Shown in pieces: positions 31,046-43,252 of a stretch of DNA of 64,000 nt (positions within the stretch are counted from its first letter, which is position 1; each line of letters opens with the position of its first letter). Source of the stretch: Cryptomeria japonica (Eukaryota > Streptophyta > Pinopsida > Cupressales > Cupressaceae); the NCBI RefSeq assembly GCF_030272615.1, contig NC_081413.1:164995080-165059079 (forward strand), written 5' to 3'. Position numbers and translations under genes: made by a program. The notes under the pieces were generated by a model. That model was not told the DNA's origin and did not search any database. It saw nothing but the letters and a program-made list of their open reading frames with translations.

Positions 31046-33720
31046 ATGCTGAAAGGGAAAAGAGGTGATGCACCTATATTGAAAGTTGATCCTCTCTGTC
31101 CATAACTGCACAAGACATCAATGAATACTACCCAAAGATACACACAATTTCTTATCCTAATAAGCTCCCTAAGAACACACAAAGTTTAGAATCCTATAAG
31201 ATGAAGAGAGGAACTGAAATCAATTCATAGACATTGTCTACAGGGGTGTTAACACAATCACATAAACTAAGAATCAGAAAAAAATGCATTCAAATAAAGA
31301 GGTAAAATGCATTACACAAAATATTTGAACTGAAAAGAGGAAAGGCAAATTTTTTTATTGATATAAAGGTAAGGCAAAGTTTACAGTTGTAGAAAGTATG
31401 AGCTTCTATAAGAGATACAGGGAGAGGACCCTTTGAAAGAGCTAAAAATTTGCCTTTATAGATCAGGCATAACTCAGATGAAACGCTAGGTTCATAAACC
31501 CTAACTATCTAGGATTAGGTTACAAAAAAGAGAGGATAAGATTAGACGGATTGATCTGATGGTTGTGTGTCTAAAAATGCCAACCACAACTGGGAAAAAG
31601 CAACAATCCTTGAAAAAAGGGAGAATCCTTGCATGAATAGCATCTGATTGTCCTCTACTAGGCCCAAAAAATCTTCAATCTGCAATAAATGAGCATGGGT
31701 GACTTGAGAGAAGCATTTTGCAGAGTCATGGTGGAGTAATGACAACCGCCTGAAAGTGGTTGGGATAAATCTAATTTGATTTGGTTAGTCGACGGGGTCA
31801 TAAACTAATTTTTGACCCATTAAGTCGACAACTACTACCAGGTAGTAAATTTAAAATTAACACACTCTCCAGGTTTGAAATTGGGCCACCCGATCTTCCT
31901 CTTAAGAGGACGGTAGTGATTATACCATGAAAATGATCTAGTCCCACTAGCCAAATAAACCATTGCAGTATTGCAGGCAAGGGTGGGACCCAATTCCTGA
32001 TTGCTACGAAACAATAGTAACACTCACCCTAGCGGCCGCATTGCTCATTGTTGTGTCTCTCAAAAGTAGCATTGTTCCTATTTATGGGGAAAGAGCGATA
32101 GGAAAAATCTAACGATAACAACTTCTTTTCCTCCCAGTTGCATCGCTTATCATCGTGTCGCATGAAAGTAGCACAGTTGCAACAGGGAACAAAAGTGGAA
32201 AGTTCCTGATTGTGTAATGAGTGATAACCAAAAGAACTCTCGCTAGCCGGTAGCGAGTGAAAGAGGTTGGTCCCGCCATGAAGAAGGGATCCTCCAGTTG
32301 ATAAACTTAAGTGAAATGATCACCCAGGCCGGTCAACAAAGGAAAAGAATACGACCAAAAAAGGTTAAGGGGTAAAAGCACAATGTTGTGTCATACTTTA
32401 ATAAAGGAAGTGGCCAACACAACTAAAACTGTTTAACTTCGACCGCATAAAAGTGGCATTTCTCAATTGAATTTCAAAATGATGTAATCTGATCAAATGT
32501 AAAAATATTAATGAAATTTATGTCTATTAATTTTTTTTTTAAATGTGACATTTTAAAAATAAATTCATAAAGATTTTTTATTGCTGAAAATCAAGGGTTC
32601 TAGTTGGTGTCACCAAAAAAATTGAAAACGATCATATTTTTTTTTTTTTTTTTCTGATTTTTATTTTCCAAATAGAGGACATATATATGTAGTGTTTCTT
32701 TTAAATTTTTTTTTTTTTTTTTGATGTATATTTTTCTCGTAATAATATTTTGAAGTCCAACATAGCTAAATTTGGTAGTTTTCATTCGACGTCATCTTTT
32801 GACTACTAAATTTATCATTATATAAAAAAAACCCCTTTTGGAGAAGATTCTCTCATCTAGTGAAAAATATTTTTGTTAATTTTTTTTAATATTATTTAAT
32901 ATAGTTTTTTAAATTTCCAAACAACTTCTTTTTTAACTTTAAAAACCTACTCGCAATGTTTAATTATTAAAAAATATTAAAAATACTAAAAACATTATAT
33001 GGCCAGATTCATGACTTCTAGCTCTCCAAAAGGGTATTTTTAAATTTTTGTAAACAAAATTATGCTGGAAGAAAAATAGGGCAGAAGTAAATTTTATTTG
33101 AAATGCAGAGTTTTTGAGCTTTTTGGTGCCACATCACATGACACCTAGGCTAGTTCGGTCGAACTGCGTCTGACCAGATTGAGTTCGATCGAACTCAGGC
33201 AGTCTGACAAAACTACTTCACGCCAGTTTGGTTCCCCTAGCTGACCAGGGGACAAAGTGTCTTATTTTGTGTTATTTTTTTTTGTCTTTTTCACAAATTC
33301 AATCGACTAGGTTAACAGGGTTAATTTGAAGGTCATTTAAACGTATTTTTGTGGACAACTTTTAAAAGTTATTTTTTATTCAATTTAATATTTTTAATGT
33401 TAATTTTAATTTATTAATATAAATAATATTTAAATATTTATATTATGTGTGTAATTGGATGTAAAAATATAAAATTGGATAAAAGTGACACAACATTGAT
33501 TTTTTACCCATATTTTCTTTTAAATAATGCTAAAAAATTATAAAATTTGTCTACTTGCCTGTTTGTCTTTTCCTTTGTAGTTTAATTAGGCTCATATCTT
33601 TATTTCATTTCGGGGCTAATTAACTTGCTTGAAGTGTCTTGTGCCTTTGGCATGCTTTGTGTTTAAATAGAACCCTAAAGATGATAACAAAAGTATCCGA
33701 GCTCCCCTCATCTTCCATTG
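31046..33720. other. Gene-free AT-rich stretch
   Basis: No coding frame, LTR pair or RNA gene could be supported. Holds T-runs at 32527, 32637 and 32707. A perfect 16-base palindrome GAGTTCGATCGAACTC is at 33181-33196, with a related AGTTCGGTCGAACT 30 bases before. Probably old, unrecognisable element remains. Confidence 0.6.
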
Positions 33721-33974
33721 GACGAAGGGCCTGTCCTCCTGAGAAGCCCATAAGGTCGGGTGAGAGGGGAACAAACCAAGCGGTACTTCTTCAAACCGCT
33801 ATATAAATTAATATGTTAGGGGAAAGCCATGACGACTTGGTGAAGTTGGCCTATTTGACAGGGTCCCTTAGTATCCACACTTGTGTGAGATGCGTAAAAA
33901 TCCTCTTATGAGGACTGGTATAGATTCTTAAGTGAATCACTGCCGCATTGATAGGAACCAAGGACCGCTGAAGT
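33721..33974 (+). mobile_element. Fragment of gypsy leader related to G2
   Basis: GGGCCTGTCCTCC (33727) followed by GAGAGGGGAAC...AAGCGGTA...CTATAAA-type text resembles the G2 leader from 52784 (GGGCCTGTCTTCC, GAGAAGAGAACGACCCAAGTGGTA, CACTATAAAC). It ends at the microsatellite of D1. No coding capacity. Confidence 0.6.
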
Positions 33975-34085
33975 GTGTGTATGTGTATGTGCATGTGCAT
34001 GTGCATGTGCATGTGCATGTGTATGTGTATTTGTATGTGTATGTGTATGTGTATGTGTGTGTGTGTATGTGTATGCGTATGCGTA

Positions 34086-34134
<49 letters not shown>

Positions 34135-34545
34135 GTGTGTGTGTACACATGTATGTGTATGTGTGTATGTGTATGTGTGTATGTATATATGTATGTATGT
34201 GTATGTGTATGTGTATGTGTATGTGTGTATGTGTATGTGTGTATGTGTGTCTATGTGTATGTGCATATACATTGTATATATATGTGCATGTGTGTATATG
34301 CATTTTTATATCTATGTGTGTATGTGTATATGTGTGTGGGTATGTGTATGTGTATATGTGTATATGTGTGTGTGTGTGTATGTGTATGTATGTATGTATA
34401 TATATGTGTACATATGTGTGTATGTATGTATGTATGTATGTGTGTGTGTGTGTGTACGCATGCGTATGTGTGTATGTATGTGTGTGTGTGTGTGTGTGTG
34501 TACGCATGCGTATGTGTGTATGTATGTATGCATGTCTATGTGATA
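33975..34545 (+). repeat. TATGTG/TG microsatellite opening unit D1
   Basis: About 570 bp of (TATGTG)n, (TG)n and (TATG)n with CATGTG and TACGCATGCG variants. Open frames here on both strands are repeat artefacts. Confidence 0.97.
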
Positions 34546-34885
34546 TATAAGGTTCTCATACAAAGTATGGACTCATTAGATCAGTTAAGTGGACCATTCA
34601 TTATCAATTAACAAGTCATTATCAGCTAAGTACATTAGTTAAGTGGACCATTCATGTTCATTTTGTATGTGGACTTGACAAGTAGAATAAAATTTAAAAA
34701 TGTATGCATATTTAAAGTTGGGTCCAATTCACTTGACATATATGTGCATGTGGGAATGTGTATTTAGGAGTTTGCAGATTTGGATTGCTTCTCAATAGCA
34801 ATTTGTCTAATGGGTAATAAAAGGACTAGATTACTGAAGTATGATCAAATAAAAGAGACAAAAAAGGGTTACATTTTTCTTTGGT

Positions 34886-35994
34886 ATGACCAATTTGATG
34901 GAGATGGATGAAGATACTCTTTTCAATGAGATTTCAGCCGAGGATATAGCACTAGAAAGCACATTAAAATTACATTGCAAAAAAATATTGGATGAATATT
35001 TTCAAGATAAATCTCTAATTGGAAGAGCACAATTGTTTGCAAAGTTATTTAGGAGAAAAAAAATGATGCTCTTTTTGGAGTTGCTAGGTGTTGATAACAA
35101 GAAGAAATCATTAATCAGATCAATAAATCAGACAATGGTTGAAAATTTGCAAGAAGCTCTGAAATGTATTGAGAGCATGAGTCGAGCTGTTGATTTAAGT
35201 GCTGCCCGAAGAGTATTAATGACTATGATTTCTAGTAAGAAATATCACATAGAAGAAAAACTTAAGCAATTGCCCAGTTATTGAATGTCTCTAGAAGAAC
35301 TGTCCAGAGATATATTAGGAAAATAAACAGGTTGGATGAGAATATTGAAAAGAATTGGGTCAATATTTGCAGGGTTCCTCGAAAAGATAGAATTGTTCAA
35401 GATGTAAAAACTTGTTATTGAATATTAGACCTTCCAATAGAAGAGACACTATATAGATTAGGGATGAAGATGGTACAAAAATTTCACATCCAAAATAGCT
35501 TATAGACACAACACAAAGCGAACTACTTGAAGCATTCAAACAAGAATTTCTAGATGTCAAGATATGTCAAAGGATGTTTGAGGGATTAGGACCATGTTCT
35601 ATGCGTATCAATAAGGTACGTGAAACTTGTTGTTGTTGAAATAATGCTGAATTTTAGTTGCACCTCCAGTCATATAAAAAGGCAATGGCAGAAACTAATC
35701 CAAATGTAGTCATTCCTGCAAGTACTACACAATTTGTGAAGTCTATTTTATGTGATAGATTAGAAGGTTCAGATGAGTTCAATATACAATGTATAAAAAA
35801 TACATGTGTCGATTGTGAGATTTGAATAAATTTGTACAAATTGAGAACGTTGATCTTTCAGTGCAAGTTTTGTGGAAGAGATTTGAATATGAGAAATATC
35901 AGACAAAGTCAAGAGTTGAATAAAAAAAAAATGTGTGAAAAGAGAGTGAATTGCCTTACAAAAAGTTTATGTGTAGATTTCAGAATATAATATA
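34886..35994 (+). pseudogene. D1 transposase-like gene, N-terminal part
   Basis: ATG 34886 opens MTNLMEMDEDTLFNEISAED; open to TGA after 132 codons because of a one-base loss at KK-YHIEEKL (D2 keeps LSHRRQTQ). Then follow, in shifting frames, LNVSRRT-RYIRKIN (helix-turn-helix-like), a Cys-rich stretch (ETCCC) and FVKSILCDRLEGSDEF. Interrupted at 35994 by element C. The rest continues at 43253. Family not identified. Confidence 0.75.
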
Positions 35995-37052
35995 TGTTGG
36001 CAAGAGACACTGTACCGGTAGAGATCAATGCATGAGAAATGTTTTGGGGTTGTCATTGATGGCAACTCAAATCAGGAATCACATCTGGTATATGCTAAAT
36101 TGCTCTACTAGAAGTTTTGATAGTCATTTTACTTAAGTTTTGAAGGTGGAATACAAAATGCAGCAAAGTATGAGTACATTGAGCAGAAATCAATTTTGGT
36201 TGTATAGTTTTGGTTGTGGTGGAAGAGTTAGTTGATTGAATGTTCGATACAACTTAATTCGCAATCCTAGACTCTAGTATTGATTCTCGTGCAAGATAGA
36301 AGATCCGGTATCCATTATTTTAGGAAGAACATGGTTATTTTGGTGTCTGCATGTTATGCATAACCTTTGGGATGATTTCGGTGATTGGTTTTGAGTTTGA
36401 GGTGGTCGAGCTAACATGTGTGAACCATTTTATCAATTTGTTTAGGTCCGTATATGGATTTGTAATCAGATTGAGCTGACTCATTCTTACACATTTCATG
36501 TTGTGTTATGCAGTTTTTAGGTTGGCATGGAATTGATTTAATTTGGTGGTGTTGGTGTGCAGGTTCACGTGTGCTATCCTTGGATTAGTGCTTTGATATT
36601 TGACAGAGAAGAACATAGCAGTTTGATAGTCACTTTGCACTTAATAGAAACTACATTTTGGCATTTGTAGATGCTACTCATCAGTTCAGACATTCTTGTT
36701 ACCATTTGTAATAATTTGTAGGACAGTGAGTCCTCTGGGGTTGTAGCCCTCTTTTGTAATTGAGCAATGATCTCTAGGTAGTGTGCTTGAATGCATGTGC
36801 ATTCCCCTCTTGTAATATTATTATACTCCTGATCATAATATTATAATATTGTGGGTCTCAATTCCTCTGTGGTTTTTCCCTTTCGGGGTTTCCACATAAA
36901 AATTCCAATGTTATGGTTTTGTGCTTGTTTGCATTTAGTTTCTGCACTTTTCTTGTATACATTTGCATCTAGTGGTTTAAGAGTCAGTTTAAGAAAGTTG
37001 TTAATTGCAGAACATCGATTCACCCCCCTATCAGTGTTCATTGATTCCAACA
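35995..37052 (+). repeat. 5' LTR of element C, with promoter deletion
   Basis: TGTTGGCAAGAG...GATTCCAACA, 1058 bp against 1142 bp for the 3' copy. A deletion of about 80 bp near 36550 removes the part that in the 3' LTR holds TATATAAG. Confidence 0.93.
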
Positions 37053-37054
37053 AA

Positions 37055-37066
37055 TGGTATCACAAC
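37055..37066 (+). promoter_or_regulatory. Degenerate primer binding site of element C
   Basis: TGGTATCACAAC lies just after the LTR. It differs at two positions from the initiator Met tRNA complement seen in B and copia-2. Confidence 0.85.
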
Positions 37067-37120
37067 CTAGTTCCTCTAAGGAATCTTAACAGCTTGAGGG
37101 AGATCTAGTAGATTGAATCA

Positions 37121-38271
37121 ATGGACTCTGGTTTGCAAAAACAACTTATTGCGGCACTTGAAGATCTAGATGCAACAAGGAAAGAAACAAGTAGCCTGGG
37201 AAGAAATCTAAGTGATACTAAAAATTTTATTGAGTCATTGAAAGAACAAGTGGACACATCCAAAGAGAAGAGAAAGGAGCTGATGGACAAACTCAAGGAG
37301 AAAGAAGAGAAAAGCATTGATGATCAAGTTCTGAAAGACAAGACAGATGAATGTGAAAAACTTGCTAGAGATAATGCAGTCTTGAAGAATGAAATGCAAT
37401 CCATTGTGATGAAGCTAATAAAGGAGATTGAAGACAAGAAGAAGAATGGATAAAGTCTAACTCAGTCATTGAAAGATAGATCTGATGAATGTTGCAGATT
37501 GAATCATGAAAATGACTTGCTAAAGCTTGAATTGATATAGTCCAAGAATAATGAGAAAGAGCTTGAGAGACAGATTATAATTATGAGAGATGAACTTACC
37601 AATGCTAATGAGCATAAAGAAAAATTCAATGCTAGCTCAACTAAGATGGATGAAATGCTACAAGGTTAGAAGAATAAAGGAGATATGGGAGGACTTGGAT
37701 TTGAGAAAGGAGAGAGATCTAGATCTGGTCAAAGTAGTCATTAGAAGAACAAGAGATCTCTTGTAAGACAGACTAATACTTATAAATTCAATGGTAAATG
37801 TTTTGTTTGCAAAAATTTGGTCATATGGCAAGTCAATGTAGAAATAGAGCTAATTAGAACAATACATCATTCTCTGGATAATGTTTCAATTGCAATAAAT
37901 ATGGTCATAAGTTAGTTGAATGAAGAAGTATGGTAAATAAGAGAAATGTAAGATGCTATGCTTGTAGAATATTTGGACATATTGCTAACCAATGCAGATC
38001 TAGAGGAAATCAAGGTAATTTAAGGCCTAATTAGAGAAACAACATTGTTTCCTATGCTTGCAACAAATCCAGTTATATTGGAAAATTTTGTAGAAGCAAG
38101 AATATGAGCAAGAATGCTCTGATAGATAAGAACAAAGCAGATAATAAGGGAAAAGTGAAGGTTGAAGAGATCAAAGAGAAACATAAGAAGATGTGGGTAA
38201 ATAAAGATGATTCAAATGCAGTAAATGGGTCTACACCTGATTTCTATGTTGGATCCTCATCTGGTAACTAA
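37121..38271 (+). pseudogene. Element C ORF1: coiled-coil/CCHC protein, decayed
   Basis: ATG 37121 (MDSGLQKQLIAALEDLDATRK). In-frame stops TAA 37451, then TAG in ELI-SKNN, LQG-KNKGD and SSH-KNK; at the LQG position B has Gln in the aligned NQKPKGD. Frame shifts follow inside the zinc knuckles (CFVC...FGHMASQC, CFNCNKYGHK, CYACRIFGHIANQC-like). Ends TAA 38269-38271 after SSSGN. Heptad-rich N-terminus and knuckle array match B and A ORF1. Confidence 0.8.
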
Positions 38272-38676
38272 GGCATTTGGCCTTAGGGGGAAGATTTTCA
38301 TGTAGATCCTTAAAACCCCTTTCTGAGATCTATAACCAGTTGCATATGATTGTGCAGATGATATTGAGAGATATCTGGAAGATTTCATGCTGATTTGATG
38401 CTTCGGTACAATATTCATGAGATTCAGAGCATCCAGGAGAACTTTAGGGTTGAGCATTTATTTCACCTTAAAGTTAGGTATTCGAAGGATAAAAAGGCAT
38501 TTTAACATTCATTTTTCACATTGTGTTTGAAGCGAAAGAGCAAAAGAGTGTGGTGAAGAAGATTGTGCAGCTAAAATAGAGCTTGTGATGATTCAACAAA
38601 GATTTTTTGCATCCGATTGAAGTTAAAAAGGTATTTTTTGAGTTTGAACTATTTGTTCTTAACCTATAATTTGATA

Positions 38677-41600
38677 ATGGCATCATCTGGCTCTGGTGTG
38701 GTGAATCCATTTATTGTTGAGATAACTGATAGGGCAAGGCCTAAATTTAATAAGCATCCATACAAATCGATGGAAGATGATCTCAATGGAGCATTTTCAT
38801 CTGTTCCATATGGGGTTTTTCATGTTGAAGACATTAAGGCATACATCCATTGTAATATCAAGGACCTTGGGAATGGTAAAATGATATCTCTTTACACTAA
38901 GCACATGATATATGAGACCAGATTTCAAGTCTTTGTAGGATAAGGGTTTCATTTAGTTTGTGAACTTTCTAGTTTTCGATGAAATCGAATTGGTTAGATA
39001 CATTTTGAGCAGAGTCCATTATGAATTCATATGGTTGGATAAACCATACAAGATCACCAAGAATTCAATCCAAGTGGTGACATGTCTGAATGCAACCAGT
39101 GAAGTTCATGGTCTTAGAAATGTGAAGAACATGACCATGACATAGGTAATCGGTTCCCAACATGATAGCATATAGATGACAATACGTGGCATTGTTGAGT
39201 ATGATGTTAGATTCACATCCACAGTGATAGGGTATAAGATATATCAATCTAGCATAACAAACTTAATCTTTGGTATGACAATATATGTTGCTTATCAAAT
39301 TCTTAAGGAGGATAAGTTGGATGATCTATGTGGAGTACTTCTGAGTGAACTAATGAGAAATTTGAAGAAGATAAAGCAAGATAAGAAGCATGTTTTTATG
39401 GTACTTTGACTATCTGCCTAGCCTTCTATTTCATGAAATAGATCTTTGGTATAGGAAAAACTCAATAGGCATATGACAAATTGGTGGCAGTGCAGATCAA
39501 GGAAGCCTTACAAGGATTAGGAGATGCTCAAACAAAGAAATCTATCTTGTGGGGTTACTTCAAATCCTTCCAAGGCATGATGCAGCACAGGGAAAGGATC
39601 CCAAAGGAAATTATGGAGAAATATGAGGACACCATATGCTTCATGGCAGAAATTGATCAATGCCAAATGGAAGTTGTTGAACTAAGGACAATGTAGATCA
39701 TGCCTAGGGGGTATGAAAGTGATGAAAATACTCTTGATGCATATGCTCAACATTTTTTGAGTAAGTCAGTGGATGAAAAAGAAGAGAGATTTGGGACTTA
39801 TAAAGAGAAAAGTTTAAGCCTCCACTCCCAATTCACAAAGCTTGGAATGCAGAAGAGATCAAGGAAAGAAGTAGATAAACTTGCTGAAGACATGGGAATT
39901 ACAAAGAAAGCAGTCCACAAAGTCCGAGAGTAGAACATCTTGAAAGAGGAGGACATGGTAAAACTTAAGAAGGCTAAACTGGTTACTCCTCGTAAGCCAA
40001 GGAAAATAAAGTTAGCACCTTCTTCCGGTGCTCAAAATCTTGTTCCTCTACAAAGGCCTCAAACCAAATCATTAGGTGGAGCAGAGAAGAGGAAGAAAGG
40101 GAAGCCAAAGAGAGTCTATGTGGCAGCCATTGCTGAAGAAGAGACAAAATCTAATGAAGTAGTGATTAAAGTGAAGAAGACTGCTACTTCTGCTATGGTA
40201 GTCAAGAAGCCACCATCTGGTGAAGGTCAGCCAAGAAAGAAGTAGAGAGTTGGAGCTAAGCAATCTGGTAAACCTCAACCTAGCAAGAAGCCCAAGTTTG
40301 AGCTTGATGAAGCGTTGAAGTCTAGAAAACTTGAAGGTAAATACACTATTGTGCCACCCATTTTATTAAGTCAGATAGTTGATGAAGTAGTAAAGGAAGG
40401 AAATTTGAAGCATATATTAGAATGGTATGAGAATTGTGATGAGAATGATCAAAGAGAAATAGAAGAAGTCATTGTAGAATACATGAATACATATAATAAA
40501 GCCCTGCCAGAATTGTCATCGATGATTCTGAAGGGTCTATATGAAATTTTGGATGCCAGAAGGCATACGACTAGTTTGGAAGATGAGACATTAAAGGAGT
40601 ATGTATTGGTTAATTTGTGCTCTGTAAGTTCCAAGAGTGAAGTAGACAAACTTCTTAACCTTGCAAACAATAGATTTAGAATTAAAAATAGAGTTAATAA
40701 GATCATGTTTGGAAAAGTTGTTGAAGTAGATAATGGAATAGAAGCAATTTTGAAGCAAGTTTTGGAAGAGCACAAGTATGAGATTAATCCAAAAGTTCAT
40801 ACACAAGATGATGCCTCCGTTCCATATAAGAAATAAAATGAGAAAGCTATAGTTGGAGATGATATTGTTGATAATCAAAAGGTTACAGACTCCGGTGAAG
40901 TTGATCAGAATCCTCCGATAATAAAGGTTGAATCAGAGAAGGCAACTATGGAGGTTTGTAATGAAAAGGGAGAGGATGCAAAGAAAGGTGATGATGCAGA
41001 AGAGGCAAAGAAGGAGAAGGAAGGAGATAAGATTGAACAGGTTCCAACAACAAGAGACATTATGGACAAGGGTAAGCAGATTATCAGTGACACATATCTC
41101 ACCAAAGGGCCTATCAATCTCAACTCACTATCTCTTGTCCAAGCACTCAAGCTTGCAACACTTGTACATGCCAAAGCGAGTGAAGACTTATTGAAGTATC
41201 ATTATGAGGATAAAGAGCTCATATCCATGGCTACAAGTGTATTGGAGAAAATTTTGCTATCTTTTAAGCAAGATACTGTAGACTCACCCTCCGATAAGCT
41301 AAGGAGTATGTTAAAATTAGTTGATTCTCATTTTATATCTTTAGAGAAAGCTGTTGAAGGAAAAGTTCTTAGAAAATTCAATGCTATGCAGTTGAGGACC
41401 ATTTTGAAGATGGTTGAAGGTGATAGACTTAGTTTGACTGTCAGTTTGAAGGCCATTCAAGAGGCACTGGATGAAGGCGGTAAGATTTATAAATCATATC
41501 TTCTTTTGCCTAAGCTCACAATTGAAATTGATAAGAAGATTAAGGAATGTGAAGGGCAATTAGCCAGTATTTATAATTCCCTTACCCCCCAATTAGTTTT

Positions 41601-41859
41601 TGCTAGTAATATTGAAGCTCAGGTGATGGTTCTACTTGACAAAATCAAGAGCCTTAATCAAGAAAAAGACAGAGTAGCTAGAAGAGTGGGAGAACTAAGG
41701 AATTTAATCACTCCCCAATTGGATACCTTGTTGAGTAGTCAGCAAGATGCTATGAATGCTCTGAATAAGAGTGTTTCGTCAGATCTTAGAGGAGCTGAAA
41801 TGCATGCCTATCTATTTAGTGCTCTTATAAACATTTTGGAGAACCTTAAGAAAGGTTGA
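38677..41859 (+). pseudogene. Element C ORF2: unknown protein with helical C-terminal domain
   Basis: ATG 38677 (MASSGSGVVNPFIVEITDRA). The first 88 residues are open; 38940-39420 holds frame changes; then one frame runs 39420-41859 with stops TAG 39694, TAG 39931, TAG 40243 and TAA 40834 only. Shared blocks: YILSRVHYEFIWLD, VIGYK, LKKIKQDKK, GIG. At FYFMK-IFGIG the TAG aligns with Gln of KQVPGIG in B. C-terminal 303 codons (40948-41859) are fully open and predicted helical (VEGKVLRKFNAMQLRTIL; LDKIKSLNQEKDRVARRVGEL), like A. Function unknown. Confidence 0.75.
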
Positions 41860-42096
41860 GATGATCATTTGCAGTCCCTGAAGACCATTTTTGCAGACAT
41901 TTTTAAATTTTTGTAAGTTATTGAGTATACCCTTGTACATAAATTTTGGCGGATACCTACCTTTGCACATTGATGTCAAAGGGGGAGTGAGGAATGAAAA
42001 ATGATGTATGTTATCAAGGGGAGCTTATTGAGTTGTTACATTTTTGTAGTTTTGAAGTTTTACAATGTCATTTTTCATCAAGTGTTGCCATCAATG

Positions 42097-42110
42097 CCAA
42101 AGGGGGAGAT
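42097..42110 (+). other. Polypurine tract of element C, with an upstream second copy
   Basis: CCAAAGGGGGAGAT abuts the 3' LTR; TCAAAGGGGGAG at 41976-41987 is a second copy 121 bp upstream in a matching TGATGTCAAAGGGGG context. Confidence 0.85.
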
Positions 42111-43252
42111 TGTTGGCAAGAGACATTGTACTGGTAGAGATTAGTGCACGAGAAATGTTTTGGGGTTGTCATTGATGGAAACTCAGATTAAAAACCACAT
42201 CTGGTATATGCTAAATTGCTCTACCAGAAGTTTTAATATTCATTTTGCTCGTCTCAAAGGTGGAATACAGTATGCGACAGAGTATGAGTACATTGATCAG
42301 AAATCAATTTTGGTTGTATAGTTTTAGTTGTGGTGGAAGAGTTAGTTGATTGAATGTTTGAGACAACTTAATTCACAATTTTATCCTTTGGTATTGATTC
42401 TCGTACAAGATAGAAGACCTGGTATCCAGTATTTTAGGAAGAATAGGGCTATTTTGGTGTATCATGTTATGCAGAACCTTTGGGATGATTTCAGTTATTA
42501 GTTTTGAGTTTGAGGTGGTCGAGTCGACATGTGTGAGTCATTTTATCAATTTTCTTAGGTCTGCATATGTATTTGTAATCAGATTGAGCCAACTCATTGT
42601 TACACGTTTCATGTTGTGTGTTATGTGATTTTTAGGTCGACATGGAATTGATTTAATCTAGTGGTGTGGATATATAAGACTGATTCATTTGAGCATTTTG
42701 CATTGAGATGTGAGTGTGTGAATATTGTACAAGCATTGGTGCACAAATTCACGTGCACTATCCTTAGATTGGTGCTCTGATATTTGATAGAGCAGAGTAG
42801 AGCAGTTTGACAGAATAATAGAAGATAGTCACTTTGCGCTTAATTGAAACTATATTTTGACATTTATAGATATTGCTCATCAGCTCAAACATTCTTGTTA
42901 CCATTTGTAATCATTTGTAGGACCGTGAGTCCTCCGGGATTGTAGCCCTCTTTTATAATCGAGTAGTGAGCTCTAGGAAGTGTGCTTGAATGCCTGTACA
43001 TTCCCCTCTTGTAATATTATTATACTCCTCATCACAATATTATAATATTGTGGGTCTCAATCCCATCGTGGTTTTTCCCTTTTTCGGTTTCCACATAAAA
43101 ATTATGTTGTCATGGTTTTGTGCTTGTTTGCATTTAGTTTCTGCACTTTTCCTTTATAGATTTGCATATGGTGGTTTAAGAATCAGTTTAAGAAAGTTGT
43201 TAATTGCAGAACATTGATTCACCCCCCCTCTCAGTGTTCATTGATTCCAATA
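42111..43252 (+). repeat. 3' LTR of element C
   Basis: Direct repeat of 35995-37052, TGTTGGCAAGAG to GATTCCAATA (terminal CA changed to TA). Retains TATATAAG at 42671-42678, absent in the 5' LTR. Confidence 0.94.

Larger units (their letters stand above)
35995..43252 (+). mobile_element. Element C: pol-less LTR retrotransposon inserted in D1
   Basis: LTRs 35995-37052 and 42111-43252, primer site, ORF1, ORF2, duplicated polypurine tract. Target duplication ATATA at 35990-35994 and 43253-43257; the empty site in D2 has a single ATATA (48530-48534). Same plan as A and B but a different LTR family, and more decayed. Confidence 0.94.

Noticed and set aside
33932-34611. Several 100-210 residue open frames of Cys/Val/Tyr or His/Thr repeats
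   Set aside because: They are translations of the TATGTG/TG microsatellite; all frames of such a repeat are open on both strands.
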